Source: an uncultured Porphyromonadaceae bacterium (lineage in GTDB: Bacteria > Bacteroidota > Bacteroidia > Bacteroidales > Muribaculaceae). Taken from it: DNA of 64,000 nt. A program made the position numbers and the translations under genes. Positions 1-9,216 of this stretch are shown here, in pieces. The notes under the pieces are model-generated. The model made no database searches, had not been told where the DNA came from, and worked only from the letters and a program-made list of their open reading frames with translations. The first letter of the stretch is position 1. The number at the start of each line of letters is the position of its first letter. Location: assembly GCA_947177685.1 (NCBI GenBank), contig CAMWVE010000008.1, positions 1 through 64,000 of the forward strand. The letters run 5' to 3'.

Positions 1-53
1 CTGTAACCTTCTGATCCGTAGTCAGATGCTCTATTCAGTTGAGCTAAGGAGCC
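1..53 (-). tRNA. tRNA-Arg (anticodon ACG), 5' part; 3' end outside window
   Basis: Read on the minus strand from position 53, the sequence begins GGCTCCTTAGCTCAACTGAA and contains the D arm. An anticodon stem TCTGA/TCAGA encloses loop CTACGGA, which gives anticodon ACG. The variable region begins before the window ends at position 1. It decodes CGU/CGC arginine codons after adenosine deamination. A consensus promoter lies just upstream. Confidence 0.9.
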
Positions 54-75
54 AAGCTTTTTCGCTTTGCGTTTG

Positions 76-107
76 CAAAGTTAGCTTTTTTTTGTCACAC
101 CACCAAA
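76..107 (-). promoter_or_regulatory. Promoter of tRNA-Arg
   Basis: On the minus strand a -33 TTTG (104-107) and a -7 TAACTTTG (76-83) are separated by 20 bp. This is an exact Bacteroidales TTTG-N20-TAnnTTTG promoter. Transcription would start near 70, about 17 bases before the mature tRNA. Confidence 0.8.
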
Positions 108-115
108 TTTTTTCG

Positions 116-361
116 TTACTTTTTTGATTGTCGCACGTTATCTGTTGCGTAGCTGAGGATTTCCGGGCTGTGAATGGTCACTCCATATTGATTGGCGCGG
201 GCAAGGATGGCTGTGGCGAGTTTATGCCGGAGGTTCTCGGGGCAATAGCGGAAGTAGGCTTCGGCAGCGCGTACATGGGCGGCGTCAGGCATGGGGTATT
301 CACGGCGTTCGGGGAGCCCGAATTCGGAGTCGGGCAGGGTTTTGCGTTCTTCGGTTGTCAT
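116..361 (-). CDS. Small conserved hypothetical protein (81 aa)
   Basis: A charged soluble protein of 81 residues. It contains LPDSEFGLPERREYPMPD followed by a predicted helix rich in Ala and Arg and the phrase YCPENLRHKLATAI. The DSxFGLPxRRxYPxPD-like phrase resembles a short domain found in phage and chromosomal proteins of the DUF6582 type; that link is from memory and not certain. It lies 45 bp downstream of the MATE exporter gene on the same strand and could share its transcript. It ends just before the tRNA-Arg promoter. No signal peptide or membrane segment is visible, and no function can be assigned. Confidence 0.6.
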   Translation of the reverse strand: MTTEERKTLPDSEFGLPERREYPMPDAAHVRAAEAYFRYCPENLRHKLATAILARANQYGVTIHSPEILSYATDNVRQSKK

Positions 362-406
362 AGTCTTAGATTTTTAGGTTTATGCTATAACAACTGAGTG
401 GTTGAA

Positions 407-1774
407 TTAGTTTTTTGTGGGAGTTTCGGCTTTTGTTTTGTTGAGTTGTCGCATGACATGGATGACGAGTCCAATGGTGACAAGCGTGGCGAGCATGTCG
501 CTCACCGGGAAGGATGCCCACACGCCGTCAAGACCGTAAATGGCAGGGAGGGTCAGTAGCAGCGGTATCAGGAACAGAACCTGACGGGTGAGTCCGAGGA
601 AGATGCTCATGGTGGCTTTGCCAATTGACTGGAACAGGGTGGTGCTGACTATCTGGAAGCCTGCTACCCAGAAGCAGATCATGGATATGCTGATGGCGTT
701 GCGCGATACTTCAATCAGGTGAATGTCTTTGGTGAAGAGCCATGCTATCCATTGTGGTATGGTAAGTCCGAGAATGCATCCGATGGTGCAGACTGCGGTT
801 CCGGCGGCTACGGCAAGCCAATAGACGTGTTTGGCGCGATCAATTTTGCCGGCGCCGTAGTTGTAGCCTACAATGGGCTGCATGCCTTGGCATACTCCAA
901 TTACTATGGAGACGAGCATGGAGGTGATGGTGGTGAAGATGCCTGCTGCGGCTACGGCGTTGTCTCCGCCTTCGCGCAGGAGGGTGTTGTTGATTACAAC
1001 GTTTATGAAGCATCCGGCTATGTTGACTATGCTTGGTGCCGCGCCGAGTGTGATCATAGCCCACACTTCGCGCCACCGGAGGCGGTAAATGCCTCGGGTG
1101 AAGTGTATTGTGCTGCTTTTTTTCATGAAGTGGATGAGGACGAACCACATGCCTATGCAGAGGGAGATGTCGGAGGCTATGGCGGCGCCTTTAATGCCCA
1201 TTTCAAGTAGAAAGATGAATGTGGGGGCGAGGATGATGTTTATGCCTGAGGCTATTAGCATGGTGGTCATGGCGAGGGTGGGGTAGCCGGAGGAGCGCAT
1301 GACGTTGTTGAGGCTGTACATGATGTTCATCATCATGAGCCCGGGAAGGAAGTAGGTCAGGAATTCTTTGGCATAGGGCATTGTTGCCTGGCTGGCTCCG
1401 AATGCCAGCAGAATGTCATCCATGAATATCGTAAAGACTGTCAGGTAGATGCTGGCATTGATGATGGTGAGGACCAGCGTGTTGCCCAGTATTATCTGTG
1501 CTTGGTTTATGTTTTTTGTTCCCAGCAGGATTGATGTGCGGGCTGATGCGCCGACTCCTACCAACACGCCCACTGCGGTGGATATGTTCATGACGGGGAA
1601 TGTGATGGTGAGTCCTGCAATGGCTTCGGGACCTACGGCATGACCTATGAACATGCGGTCGACAATGTTGAAAAGTGAAACAACAAGCATGCCGACGATA
1701 GCCGGAAGGGAGTATTCCCAGAGGAGCTTGCCGGGACTTTTGGTTGTCAGTGCGGTCAGATTGCCTGAGGACAT
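407..1774 (-). CDS. MATE-family multidrug/Na+ efflux transporter
   Basis: A 455-residue polytopic membrane protein with about twelve hydrophobic helices in two repeated halves. The first begins WEYSLPAIVGMLVVSLFNIVDRMFIG, typical of the MATE/MepA branch of the MOP superfamily. The second begins near GAAPSIVNIAGCFINVVINN and carries the family-like QPIVGYNYGA phrase. It should exchange Na+ or H+ for cationic drugs or metabolites across the inner membrane; the substrate is unknown. I chose the internal ATG at 1774 because the 13-residue extension from 1813 is polar, basic and unlike MATE N-termini. The 81-residue gene follows on the same strand. Confidence 0.9.
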   Translation of the reverse strand: MSSGNLTALTTKSPGKLLWEYSLPAIVGMLVVSLFNIVDRMFIGHAVGPEAIAGLTITFPVMNISTAVGVLVGVGASARTSILLGTKNINQAQIILGNTLVLTIINASIYLTVFTIFMDDILLAFGASQATMPYAKEFLTYFLPGLMMMNIMYSLNNVMRSSGYPTLAMTTMLIASGINIILAPTFIFLLEMGIKGAAIASDISLCIGMWFVLIHFMKKSSTIHFTRGIYRLRWREVWAMITLGAAPSIVNIAGCFINVVINNTLLREGGDNAVAAAGIFTTITSMLVSIVIGVCQGMQPIVGYNYGAGKIDRAKHVYWLAVAAGTAVCTIGCILGLTIPQWIAWLFTKDIHLIEVSRNAISISMICFWVAGFQIVSTTLFQSIGKATMSIFLGLTRQVLFLIPLLLTLPAIYGLDGVWASFPVSDMLATLVTIGLVIHVMRQLNKTKAETPTKN

Positions 1775-1871
1775 GGTGCTTCGGTGGTGTGGGGTGGTTT
1801 TTTTGTGGAGCAATCCGTGGGCTGAATTGCCTTACTGGCGTTTTGGGAGGTGGTGTTATTATACACCTTAA

Positions 1872-1907
1872 GAGGACGGAGTCAAAATGGTGTTTTGACG
1901 CGTCCTC
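1872..1907 (-). terminator. Hairpin between TPR gene and MATE gene, possible terminator
   Basis: GAGGAC (1872-1877) and GTCAAAA (1881-1887) pair with TTTTGAC (1893-1899) and GTCCTC (1902-1907) around a 5-base loop. It sits just past the 3' end of the minus-strand TPR gene. There is no clear T-run, so termination is likely but not certain. Confidence 0.5.
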
Positions 1908-1934
1908 AGAAGTGTGTTATGGTTGTGATGAGAA

Positions 1935-2630
1935 TTATTCTGCTTTGGGCGCTTCAGCCTGCAGTTTTGCTCGCTCTACATATTTCTTGACATCGATGCC
2001 GTAGCTTTCAGCGAAACCGGGATAGTTCTTGAGAACTTCGTCGTAGGTGTTAGCTTCGGCTTTGTAGTTGCCCTGTGCGCGATAGATGCGTGCGAGCTTG
2101 CAGAGGAAGAAGGGTGTGTAGTAGGGGTTCTTGTCAGATTTTGATACGGCGTCCTTGAATGCTGACACTGCATTGTCGAGCTGGTCAAGGTTGGCGTAAC
2201 AGTCGCCTTTGAGTGAGTAGGCTGCCGCACCGATTACGGATTCGGTAGCGCTGAATTTGTTGAGGTAGTCAAGAGCTCCCTGATAGTCGGCTTTGTCGTA
2301 AAGCATGATGGCTGACTGGAGGGCAGCACGGTTTTTGGCGTCGCCTGACATTTCGTTGGCGATGTTCATGTATTGAGCGAGTGCTACGGAGTCATTTCCA
2401 AGCGCGAGCTGAACATCGGCTTTGCCAATTGCTTCGTTGCTTTTTTCGATGCCGGGCTGGTGGATGAGGTAAACATATCCGATGATAAGCGCCACAACGA
2501 TGGTGATAGCAACGGTGATCCAGACGATGATTTTCTGGTTGTTCTGAACTTTCTGAGCAACATCGACCATGTGATCGTTAAGTTGGTCGATGCCGGTTTC
2601 AGTTTCCTGAGTCTTGGGTTTCTTAGCCAT
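1935..2630 (-). CDS. Membrane-anchored tetratricopeptide-repeat protein
   Basis: A 231-residue protein. A charged N-terminus starts MAKKPKTQETETG. One transmembrane helix follows at about residues 33-55 (KIIVWITVAITIVVALIIGYVYL). The rest has helical repeats of TPR character (NRAALQSAIMLYDKADYQGALDYLNKF, YSLKGDCYANLDQLDNAVSAF, FFLCKLARIYRAQGNYKAEANTYDEVL). The layout matches Bacteroidales YfgM/TolA-like TPR proteins that act as periplasmic scaffolds or chaperone helpers. The ATG at 2630 is preferred because the -7 element at 2667-2674 places the transcription start between the two candidate ATGs. Confidence 0.8.
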   Translation of the reverse strand: MAKKPKTQETETGIDQLNDHMVDVAQKVQNNQKIIVWITVAITIVVALIIGYVYLIHQPGIEKSNEAIGKADVQLALGNDSVALAQYMNIANEMSGDAKNRAALQSAIMLYDKADYQGALDYLNKFSATESVIGAAAYSLKGDCYANLDQLDNAVSAFKDAVSKSDKNPYYTPFFLCKLARIYRAQGNYKAEANTYDEVLKNYPGFAESYGIDVKKYVERAKLQAEAPKAE

Positions 2631-2666
2631 TTTTATTTGTGTTCTTAATTTTCGTTTTCGGGATTG

Positions 2667-2697
2667 CAAATTTACAACTTAATTTGGAAATATCAAA
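2667..2697 (-). promoter_or_regulatory. Promoter of the TPR gene
   Basis: On the minus strand TTTG (2694-2697), 19 bp, then TAAATTTG (2667-2674). It fits the Bacteroidales consensus and lies 37 bp before the ATG at 2630. It rules out the upstream ATG at 2669 as the start. Confidence 0.75.
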
Positions 2698-2723
2698 AGG
2701 AAACTGAAAAAATCGCGTCGGAT

Positions 2724-2755
2724 TTTGTTTACATTAAATAAAATACATAATTTTG
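2724..2755 (+). promoter_or_regulatory. Promoter of the class I aminotransferase gene
   Basis: TTTG (2724-2727), 20 bp, then TAATTTTG (2748-2755), an exact consensus. Transcription should start near 2761, upstream of the ATG at 2782. It is divergent from the TPR-gene promoter, with only 26 bp between the two -33 elements. Confidence 0.8.
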
Positions 2756-2781
2756 CAGCGTTAACCCAAAACACATATCTC

Positions 2782-3975
2782 ATGAATCAGATATCAGAAA
2801 GGATACAGGCAATGGCGCAGTCGGCAACGCTTGCTATGTCTCAAAAGAGCAATGAGCTGAAGGCTCAGGGTGTTGATGTGATTAATCTTTCGGTAGGCGA
2901 ACCTGATTTCTATACTCCGGAACATATTAAGGAGGCTGCGAAAAAGGCGATAGACGAGAATTGTTCGTTTTACACCCCCGTTCCGGGTTACATGTCGTTG
3001 CGCAAGGCGATAAGCGCGAAGCTCAAAAATGAGAACGGGCTGGATTATGCTCCGGAGCAGATTGTTGTCGGTAATGGTGCGAAACAGGCGCTCTGCAATG
3101 TTATTCTTGCGACTATTAACAAGGGTGACGAGGTGATAATACCTACACCGGCTTGGGTCTCTTATGTGGAAATGGTTAAACTTGCGGAGGGCGTAAATGT
3201 GCTTGTTCCGGCTGATATTACTCAGGATTTCAAGATTTCGCCTGAGCAGTTGCGTGCTGCCATAACTCCCCGGACTCGCATGGTGCTTATCTGTTCGCCG
3301 TCGAATCCTACCGGATCGGTGTATTCAAAGGAGGAACTTCAGGGGCTTGTGGATGTTCTGAAGGATTGTCCGGATATTATTGTGCTGGCGGATGAGATTT
3401 ATGAGCATATCAATTTCATGGGATCGTTCACTTCGCTCGGGTCTTTCCCTGAAATCGCTGAGCGTACGGTTATAATAAACGGTGTGTCAAAGGCTTATGC
3501 TATGACCGGATGGCGAGTGGGCTATTGCGCTGCTCCGCTTGCGATTGCCAAGGCTGTCACTAAGTTGCAGGGTCAATACACCTCCGGCTGTTCGTCAATA
3601 GCACAGAAGGCTGCCGAGGCGGCTTATACCGGCTCACAGGAATGCGTGGCTGAAATGTGTGTGGCGTTCGAGCGTCGGCGTAATTTGGTTGTGGAACTTG
3701 CATCCAAGATACCCGGACTGAAGGTGAATCGTCCGCAGGGTGCGTTCTACCTGTTCCCTGAGGTATCGGCATATTTCGGTAAAAAGTATGGCGACCGAAT
3801 GATTGAAACTGCCGGTGATCTGGCTATGTATCTGCTTGAGGAGGCGCATGTTGCGACTGTGGACGGTGCGGCGTTCTGTCTGCCGGGATATATACGACTG
3901 AGCTATGCCACCAGCGATGAAAACATCCGCGAGGCTATGAGGCGTATTGCCGAGGCTCTTGCCAAGTTGTCATAA
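2782..3975 (+). CDS. Class I/II pyridoxal-phosphate aminotransferase (aspartate aminotransferase-like)
   Basis: A 397-residue cytoplasmic enzyme of fold-type I. It begins MNQISERIQAMAQSATLAMS. Visible motifs include SVGEPDF near the N-terminus, NGAKQAL for cofactor phosphate binding, SPSNPTGSVYS, ADEIYEHI with the PLP-pyridine aspartate, and VSKAYAMTGWRVGY with the Schiff-base lysine and substrate-carboxylate Arg region. This is the AspC/AAT-I gamma subgroup that transfers the amino group of aspartate to 2-oxoglutarate; prephenate or tyrosine activity is also possible. The start at 2782 lies just downstream of its promoter, so the ATG-containing extension at 2725 cannot be translated from that transcript. 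Confidence 0.9.
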   Translation: MNQISERIQAMAQSATLAMSQKSNELKAQGVDVINLSVGEPDFYTPEHIKEAAKKAIDENCSFYTPVPGYMSLRKAISAKLKNENGLDYAPEQIVVGNGAKQALCNVILATINKGDEVIIPTPAWVSYVEMVKLAEGVNVLVPADITQDFKISPEQLRAAITPRTRMVLICSPSNPTGSVYSKEELQGLVDVLKDCPDIIVLADEIYEHINFMGSFTSLGSFPEIAERTVIINGVSKAYAMTGWRVGYCAAPLAIAKAVTKLQGQYTSGCSSIAQKAAEAAYTGSQECVAEMCVAFERRRNLVVELASKIPGLKVNRPQGAFYLFPEVSAYFGKKYGDRMIETAGDLAMYLLEEAHVATVDGAAFCLPGYIRLSYATSDENIREAMRRIAEALAKLS

Positions 3976-4096
3976 AGCAATCATTGGATAGATTAATGTG
4001 AGGTTGTGCAATGTTGTGCAGCCTTGTCGTGTGTCTATCAATTTAGGTTGATTAGGCAGATTTAACGAAAGTTTATCAAGCCGAGGGGGTTAAAAG

Positions 4097-4128
4097 TTTG
4101 GCAGATTGACAATTATTTATTAACTTTG
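4097..4128 (+). promoter_or_regulatory. Promoter of the polysaccharide operon
   Basis: TTTG (4097-4100), 20 bp, then TAACTTTG (4121-4128), an exact Bacteroidales consensus. Transcription should start near 4134. It is the only clear promoter found at the head of the 40-kb operon. I saw no pair of long inverted repeats flanking it, unlike the invertible capsule promoters of Bacteroides fragilis. Confidence 0.8.
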
Positions 4129-4174
4129 CTGTTCAATATCTGCTTTTGTGGGCAGAATTGTCACATTTCGCATC

Positions 4175-4792
4175 ATGTTGGATCCGAAAGGAAAGAATAA
4201 GCATGTTGATTCAGAGAGTGTTACGACAGCGAGAGAATGCGCTGGCGACGCCGTAGGCGTGGAAAGCCGGAAGTGGTTCGTGTCGATAGTGAACAACAAT
4301 ACTGAGAAATCGGTGCAAGAACGACTGGATAAACTCGGATATGAATCATTTGTGGCAAAACAGAGCATGATGCGGGTATGGAAGAATGGTCGTAAGTCCG
4401 TGGTTGACAAGGTGGTGATACCATCGTTGGTGTTTATAAAGTGTACCGAAAAGGAACGTAAGCAGATTGTTACACTTCCATACATCAACCGATTTATGAC
4501 CAACAGGGCTGCCTCACAGCCTGAAGGATTGTCGAAACCGCTGGCGGTGATTCCTCAGAAACAGATGGATACGTTGCGTTTCATGCTCGGTCAGTCAGAC
4601 GTGCCTGTGACTTTCGTTGATGCTCCCTTCAAAGAACAGGACAAAGTTGTTGTGGTTCGTGGCGCTCTTAAAGGCGTCGAAGGAGAGGTCATTCAGGTAA
4701 ACGAGGGCAAGAGCGATGTGGTTGTACGGATAGATTTCATCGGCATCGCCAAAATGACCATAGACTCTATGGATCTCGAACTTATAAAATAA
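4175..4792 (+). CDS. UpxY-like NusG-family transcription antiterminator
   Basis: A 205-residue protein with a NusG N-terminal domain (about residues 40-140: KWFVSIVNNNTEKSVQERLD, then VVIPSLVFIKCTEKERKQIV) and a C-terminal KOW domain (about 155-200: FKEQDKVVVVRGALKGVEGEV). As first gene of the operon it should load on RNA polymerase near the promoter and keep it elongating through the long transcript, as UpxY proteins do in Bacteroides. I saw no UpxZ-like partner. ATG at 4175 is preferred; an in-frame GTG at 4148 would lie only about 14 bases from the predicted transcript start. Confidence 0.9.
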   Translation: MLDPKGKNKHVDSESVTTARECAGDAVGVESRKWFVSIVNNNTEKSVQERLDKLGYESFVAKQSMMRVWKNGRKSVVDKVVIPSLVFIKCTEKERKQIVTLPYINRFMTNRAASQPEGLSKPLAVIPQKQMDTLRFMLGQSDVPVTFVDAPFKEQDKVVVVRGALKGVEGEVIQVNEGKSDVVVRIDFIGIAKMTIDSMDLELIK

Positions 4793-4827
4793 AATAGATT
4801 AATCAAACAAAAGTAAATCACGATATT

Positions 4828-5622
4828 ATGCGCGCAAAATTTTTAATGTCGGGAATAGTTGCTGTAACGTTGCTTCTGGGTGCATGCTCCACACCGAAAG
4901 ACGTTGCTTATTTCCCTGATCTCCACACCGGTTCAATAGTTCAAGCAAATCAGATGCTTGATATTCGAGTGAAACCTGAAGATAAGCTTTCGATTGTAGT
5001 CAGCACTCAGGATCCGGCTCTTTCGAGTTTGTTTAATCTGGTAACATCTTCTTCAGCCGGCGGAGGAAATGCCAGCAGTTCGTCTAATTATACTGTTGAT
5101 TCTCAGGGTTATATTGACTTTCCGGTTTTAGGCAAACTTCATGTAGAAGGTCTGTCCAGAGAGGAATTGGCAGAAAAAATCACAAAGGATTTGGTGGATG
5201 CGGATCTCGTGAAATCTCCTATTGTAATAGTTGAATTTGCTAATACAGGTATATCGATAATTGGTGAGGTTAATAGTCCGGGACGCTATGAATTCAATAA
5301 AGATCATCTGACAATTATTGATGCTATAGCAATGGCTGGCGACCTCAAAATGAATGGTATGCGTGAAAACATACTTGTTATGCGAAATTTGGGCGATGGT
5401 AAGCAGGAGGCATATAGAGTAAACTTGCTGAATGCTCAGGAACTTGCATCCTCACCTGTGTTTTATCTTCAGCAGGATGATGTTATTTATGTGGAGCCTA
5501 ACGATAAGGCTAAGCGAGAAACAACACCCAGTGGTAATACTCCTTTTACTCCTACTTTCTGGATTTCTATGGGGTCATTTGCTGTAACAATAGCTACTTT
5601 AGTAATAACTCTTACTCGATAA
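4828..5622 (+). CDS. Wza-type polysaccharide export outer-membrane lipoprotein
   Basis: A 264-residue lipoprotein. Its signal peptide ends in lipobox LLGACS with lipidation at Cys20. The poly_export domain runs over about residues 45-135 (RVKPEDKLSIVVSTQDPALS to DFPVLGKLHVEGLSREELAEKI). An SLBB domain with ISIIGEVNSPGRYEF follows. A C-terminal hydrophobic helix (FWISMGSFAVTIATLVITL) may span the outer membrane, as in Wza. It forms the outer-membrane exit channel with the Wzc-like protein encoded 3 bp downstream. Confidence 0.93.
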   Translation: MRAKFLMSGIVAVTLLLGACSTPKDVAYFPDLHTGSIVQANQMLDIRVKPEDKLSIVVSTQDPALSSLFNLVTSSSAGGGNASSSSNYTVDSQGYIDFPVLGKLHVEGLSREELAEKITKDLVDADLVKSPIVIVEFANTGISIIGEVNSPGRYEFNKDHLTIIDAIAMAGDLKMNGMRENILVMRNLGDGKQEAYRVNLLNAQELASSPVFYLQQDDVIYVEPNDKAKRETTPSGNTPFTPTFWISMGSFAVTIATLVITLTR

Positions 5623-5625
5623 AAA

Positions 5626-8055
5626 ATGGCAGACCAGAAGGTTTCTACCCGCAACATGCGAAAACAAGGCAATACATCCACAACGATGCCGTTGTCTGAC
5701 ATCTTTTTCCTGACGCTACGTCACTGGCCGTGGATAATACTTTCAGTGGTGGTATGTGTCGGGTCCGCGTACTTTTATCTACTTCGTACGCCGAATATCT
5801 ATACTCGTGCGGCTGAAATTTTGATAAAAACAGAGGCGAAGGGACAGTCAATTGTAGGTGGTGAGGAATTCTCAAATCTTGGACTTTTCCAGACTAATAC
5901 CAATCTCCAGAATGAGATGCTTAACCTGAAATCTCTTGATCTAATGGAAGAGGTTGTTAAGCGTTTGGCTCTGGATGTCAATTATTATAAGAACGGTCGT
6001 TTCCACGATACAGTCGTATATGGTTATGACTTGCCGGTGAAGCTCACCATGTCAGAATTCCCGGATGATGGCAGTTTCTCACTTGATCTTAATGTTGATA
6101 AAGGCGGAAAGGTAACCATAAAAGATCTGAAAGAGGCTGGAAACGATTCTTTTAAAGATGTTTTTACCGGTAATTTGAATGACTCGATTAAAACCCCTAT
6201 CGGAAAGATTGTCGTAACTCCTACCGCTAACTACAAAGAAGGACAGACTGTGGAGCTGATAGTAAATAAGATACCATTGAGTGCTGCGCGTAACTCATAT
6301 AATGGGCGTCTTGGAGTATCCGTTTCTAATGAAAAGGCTTCGGTTGTGAAGATCATGCTTTCAGATTTGTCTATTCAACGTGCTGATGAGGTGTTAAATA
6401 CTCTTATCGGTGTATATAATGAAAACTGGATCCGTGATAAAAACCAGATAGCTATCTCGACATCGAATTTTATTAATGACCGTTTGGGTGTGATAGAAAG
6501 TGAACTTGGTAATGTGGATTCTGATATATCCTCTTATAAAAGTGCCAATCTTATCCCTAATGTCGATATGGCTGCATCCATGTATATGAGTCAGAACCAG
6601 CAGGTTCAATCTCAGATAATGGATGTAACTAACCAACTGTCAATGGCAAGGTATATAAGGTCGTATCTCACATCCGATGGAAACCGTGACCAGTTGCTTC
6701 CTGCAAACACCGGGTTCCAAAGTTCAAATATCCAGTCGCTTATATCACAATATAATGAGAAATTGCTCCAAAGAAATTCTCTTATAGCGAAATCTTCAGA
6801 GAAGAACCCGCTCGTTATTCAGCTCGACGAACAGCTGAACGCTCAGCGTCAGGCTATTGTGCGAACTATTGATAATGAGATTATTGCACTTAACACTTTA
6901 ATGAAATCGCTTCGTGGCAGTGAGGCTCAGACAATCTCCCGTCTTTCTTCAAATCCCACACAGGCAAAGAATCTTTTGTCAACAGAGCGTCAGCAGAAAG
7001 TCAAGGAGTCGCTTTACCTTTTCTTGCTTCAGAAACGTGAGGAAAATGAGCTTTCTCAGGCATTTACTGCTTACAATACCAAAATCGTCAACAAACCCGG
7101 TGCATCGGGGATTCCTGCTATTCCGAACCGAAGAAATATTCTTGCGATGGCATTCCTTTTAGGACTGGCTTTGCCATTTGGATTTACATTTGTCAAGGAA
7201 ACAATTAATACAAAGGTACGCGGACGTAAGGATGTAGAATATCTGGCAACACCGTTCCTTGGCGAGATTCCACAATATGGTTCAAGGAAGAAGAAAAATA
7301 CTGAAACCATGCTGGTAAAAGCTGGTAAACGTGATGTGATAAATGAAGCATTCCGAGTACTCCGCACCAATATTGAGTTCATGTGTAACTCTTCTGAGGA
7401 TGGGAACGTAATCGCTATGACATCATTTAATCCCGGCTCCGGTAAATCATTCCTGTCAATGAATATAGCCATGTCGATTGCATTGAAAGGCAAGCGTGTT
7501 CTTGTAATAGACGGTGATATGCGCCATGGATCAACATCTGCTTACGTTGGATCTCCTGAAACAGGTCTTTCTGATTACCTGAGCGGAGCGGATTCAGACG
7601 TTAATAAGTTGATTGTTCAGGATAGTGCATGCGATACGTTATTTGTGCTTCCTATTGGCTCAATTCCTCCCAACCCGACAGAGCTTCTGGAAACGCCAAG
7701 ATTTATGCAGTTGGTGGAAAAACTAAAATCTGAATTTGACTATGTATTTATTGACTGTCCGCCTATTGAAGTTGTCGCAGATGCACAGATTATTGACAAG
7801 CAGGCTGACCGTACATTCTTTGTAATACGAGCAGGTCTCCTTGACCGTTCAATGGTACAGGAACTTGACAGACTCTATGAGGATAAAAAATTCAAGAATA
7901 TGGCTTTTATCCTTAACGGTACAATAAATGAACAGGGTAAATATGGCTACAGCCACTCTTACCGTTATGGTTATGGCTATGGCTACGGCTATGGTTATAA
8001 TTATGGTGCAGATGGCAAGAAAAAGAAAAAAATAAATCCATTTAAGAAGTCATAA
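5626..8055 (+). CDS. Wzc-type polysaccharide co-polymerase / BY-family tyrosine kinase
   Basis: An 809-residue inner-membrane protein. The N-terminal Wzz domain has a membrane helix near residues 33-52 (WPWIILSVVVCVGSAYFYLL). A long coiled-coil periplasmic region follows, then a second membrane helix near 505-525. The cytoplasmic kinase has Walker A NPGSGKSF (about residues 603-612), Walker A' VLVIDGDMRHG and Walker B FDYVFIDCPP. The tail (about 770-800) is extremely tyrosine-rich with alternating Tyr-Gly and then polylysine, the autophosphorylation cluster typical of BY kinases. It controls chain length and export with the Wza partner. Confidence 0.95.
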   Translation: MADQKVSTRNMRKQGNTSTTMPLSDIFFLTLRHWPWIILSVVVCVGSAYFYLLRTPNIYTRAAEILIKTEAKGQSIVGGEEFSNLGLFQTNTNLQNEMLNLKSLDLMEEVVKRLALDVNYYKNGRFHDTVVYGYDLPVKLTMSEFPDDGSFSLDLNVDKGGKVTIKDLKEAGNDSFKDVFTGNLNDSIKTPIGKIVVTPTANYKEGQTVELIVNKIPLSAARNSYNGRLGVSVSNEKASVVKIMLSDLSIQRADEVLNTLIGVYNENWIRDKNQIAISTSNFINDRLGVIESELGNVDSDISSYKSANLIPNVDMAASMYMSQNQQVQSQIMDVTNQLSMARYIRSYLTSDGNRDQLLPANTGFQSSNIQSLISQYNEKLLQRNSLIAKSSEKNPLVIQLDEQLNAQRQAIVRTIDNEIIALNTLMKSLRGSEAQTISRLSSNPTQAKNLLSTERQQKVKESLYLFLLQKREENELSQAFTAYNTKIVNKPGASGIPAIPNRRNILAMAFLLGLALPFGFTFVKETINTKVRGRKDVEYLATPFLGEIPQYGSRKKKNTETMLVKAGKRDVINEAFRVLRTNIEFMCNSSEDGNVIAMTSFNPGSGKSFLSMNIAMSIALKGKRVLVIDGDMRHGSTSAYVGSPETGLSDYLSGADSDVNKLIVQDSACDTLFVLPIGSIPPNPTELLETPRFMQLVEKLKSEFDYVFIDCPPIEVVADAQIIDKQADRTFFVIRAGLLDRSMVQELDRLYEDKKFKNMAFILNGTINEQGKYGYSHSYRYGYGYGYGYGYNYGADGKKKKKINPFKKS

Positions 8056-8078
8056 AACCTCTGTTTTAATTATAGTCA

Positions 8079-9200
8079 ATGCTGGCTTGGATAGTAATTA
8101 ATCTAATTGTGTTTCTGGTGGTAATGATAATCACCGGACTCATAATTCCGCAAATTCTGCTGATAGCTTTCAGGAAGAATCTGTTTGATGATATTGATGC
8201 ACGCAAAATCCATCATGGAACCATTCCTCGACTTGGCGGTATAGCTTTTTTTCCAGCAATTCTGTTTTCGATCATGTTGATGTTCGGAATAGGAAGAATG
8301 TATGTGCCGGGATATATAGTTGAGGTTATTCCAACGACGGTAACCGGATTTTTCTTCATTATATGTGCGGTTATAATACTGTATCTCGTGGGGATTGCCG
8401 ATGACCTTGTAGGAGTAAAATATCGTGCGAAATTCATTGCCCAGATTCTGGCATCGTTGCTTGTTGTGGCAGGTGGGATATACATGGATAACTTGCATGG
8501 TTTCATGGGATTACATAACCTCCCGCTTGCTATAGCCGTGTTGTTTACAATCCTGCTCATGGTGTTTATTACAAATGCCATTAACCTGATTGACGGCATA
8601 GATGGTCTTGCCTCCGGGTTAAGCGCTATCGCATGCGTGTTTTATGGTGGCATATTTTTCCTCAAAGGATATTATATGTTCAGCATGATTGCTTTCGCAA
8701 CTTTAGGTGCTATGGTCCCATTCTTTTATTATAATGTTTTCGGAAATGTCCGTAAACATAGCAAGATATTTATGGGAGACACAGGCGCTTTGACAATAGG
8801 ATTGATACTGAGTGCATTAAGTATAAGAATCACCCGGATTGAAGATGCTGTTTACTCGTACAATATGGCAGTGGCAGCTTTTGCGCCGTTGATTATCCCG
8901 TGTTTTGATGTTGTCAGGGTTTATATTCATCGTTTAAAGGCACATCATAACCCATTCTTGCCGGACAAAATACATATCCACCACAAATTACTCGCTTTAG
9001 GATTAAAGCCGAGATATGCAATGCCGGCAATAGTGGCAGCAAGTTTTTTGGTGGCACTGATTAATTACTGGCTAAGTATCTACATCAATATTACTGCTTT
9101 ATTTGCCTTTGACCTTGCCATGTGGCTATTGACAAACATGGCTCTTTCGCGACTGATACGTCGTCGTGAAATTTGTATGGGCAAAAAACTCTATGAATAA
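8079..9200 (+). CDS. WecA/MraY-family undecaprenyl-phosphate sugar-1-phosphate transferase
   Basis: A 373-residue polytopic membrane enzyme with about ten helices. Hallmarks of the family are present: LVGIADDLVGVKYRAK (metal-binding aspartates), NLIDGIDGLASG, KIFMGDTGAL, and the C-terminal cytoplasmic PDKIHIHHKLL. WecA-type enzymes move a HexNAc-1-phosphate from UDP-sugar to undecaprenyl phosphate, the first step in building a lipid-linked repeat unit. No WbaP-type alternative initiator is seen in the operon, so this is the likely first transferase. The exact sugar (GlcNAc, QuiNAc, FucNAc) cannot be read from sequence. Confidence 0.92.
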   Translation: MLAWIVINLIVFLVVMIITGLIIPQILLIAFRKNLFDDIDARKIHHGTIPRLGGIAFFPAILFSIMLMFGIGRMYVPGYIVEVIPTTVTGFFFIICAVIILYLVGIADDLVGVKYRAKFIAQILASLLVVAGGIYMDNLHGFMGLHNLPLAIAVLFTILLMVFITNAINLIDGIDGLASGLSAIACVFYGGIFFLKGYYMFSMIAFATLGAMVPFFYYNVFGNVRKHSKIFMGDTGALTIGLILSALSIRITRIEDAVYSYNMAVAAFAPLIIPCFDVVRVYIHRLKAHHNPFLPDKIHIHHKLLALGLKPRYAMPAIVAASFLVALINYWLSIYINITALFAFDLAMWLLTNMALSRLIRRREICMGKKLYE

Positions 9201-9216
9201 CATAATCCTAAATTAA

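Noticed and set aside
3976..4174. Invertible promoter of the Bacteroides capsule type
   Set aside because: A 7-bp GACAATT/AATTGTC pair flanks the -7 box, but this is far shorter than the usual invertase repeats, and no invertase gene is nearby.
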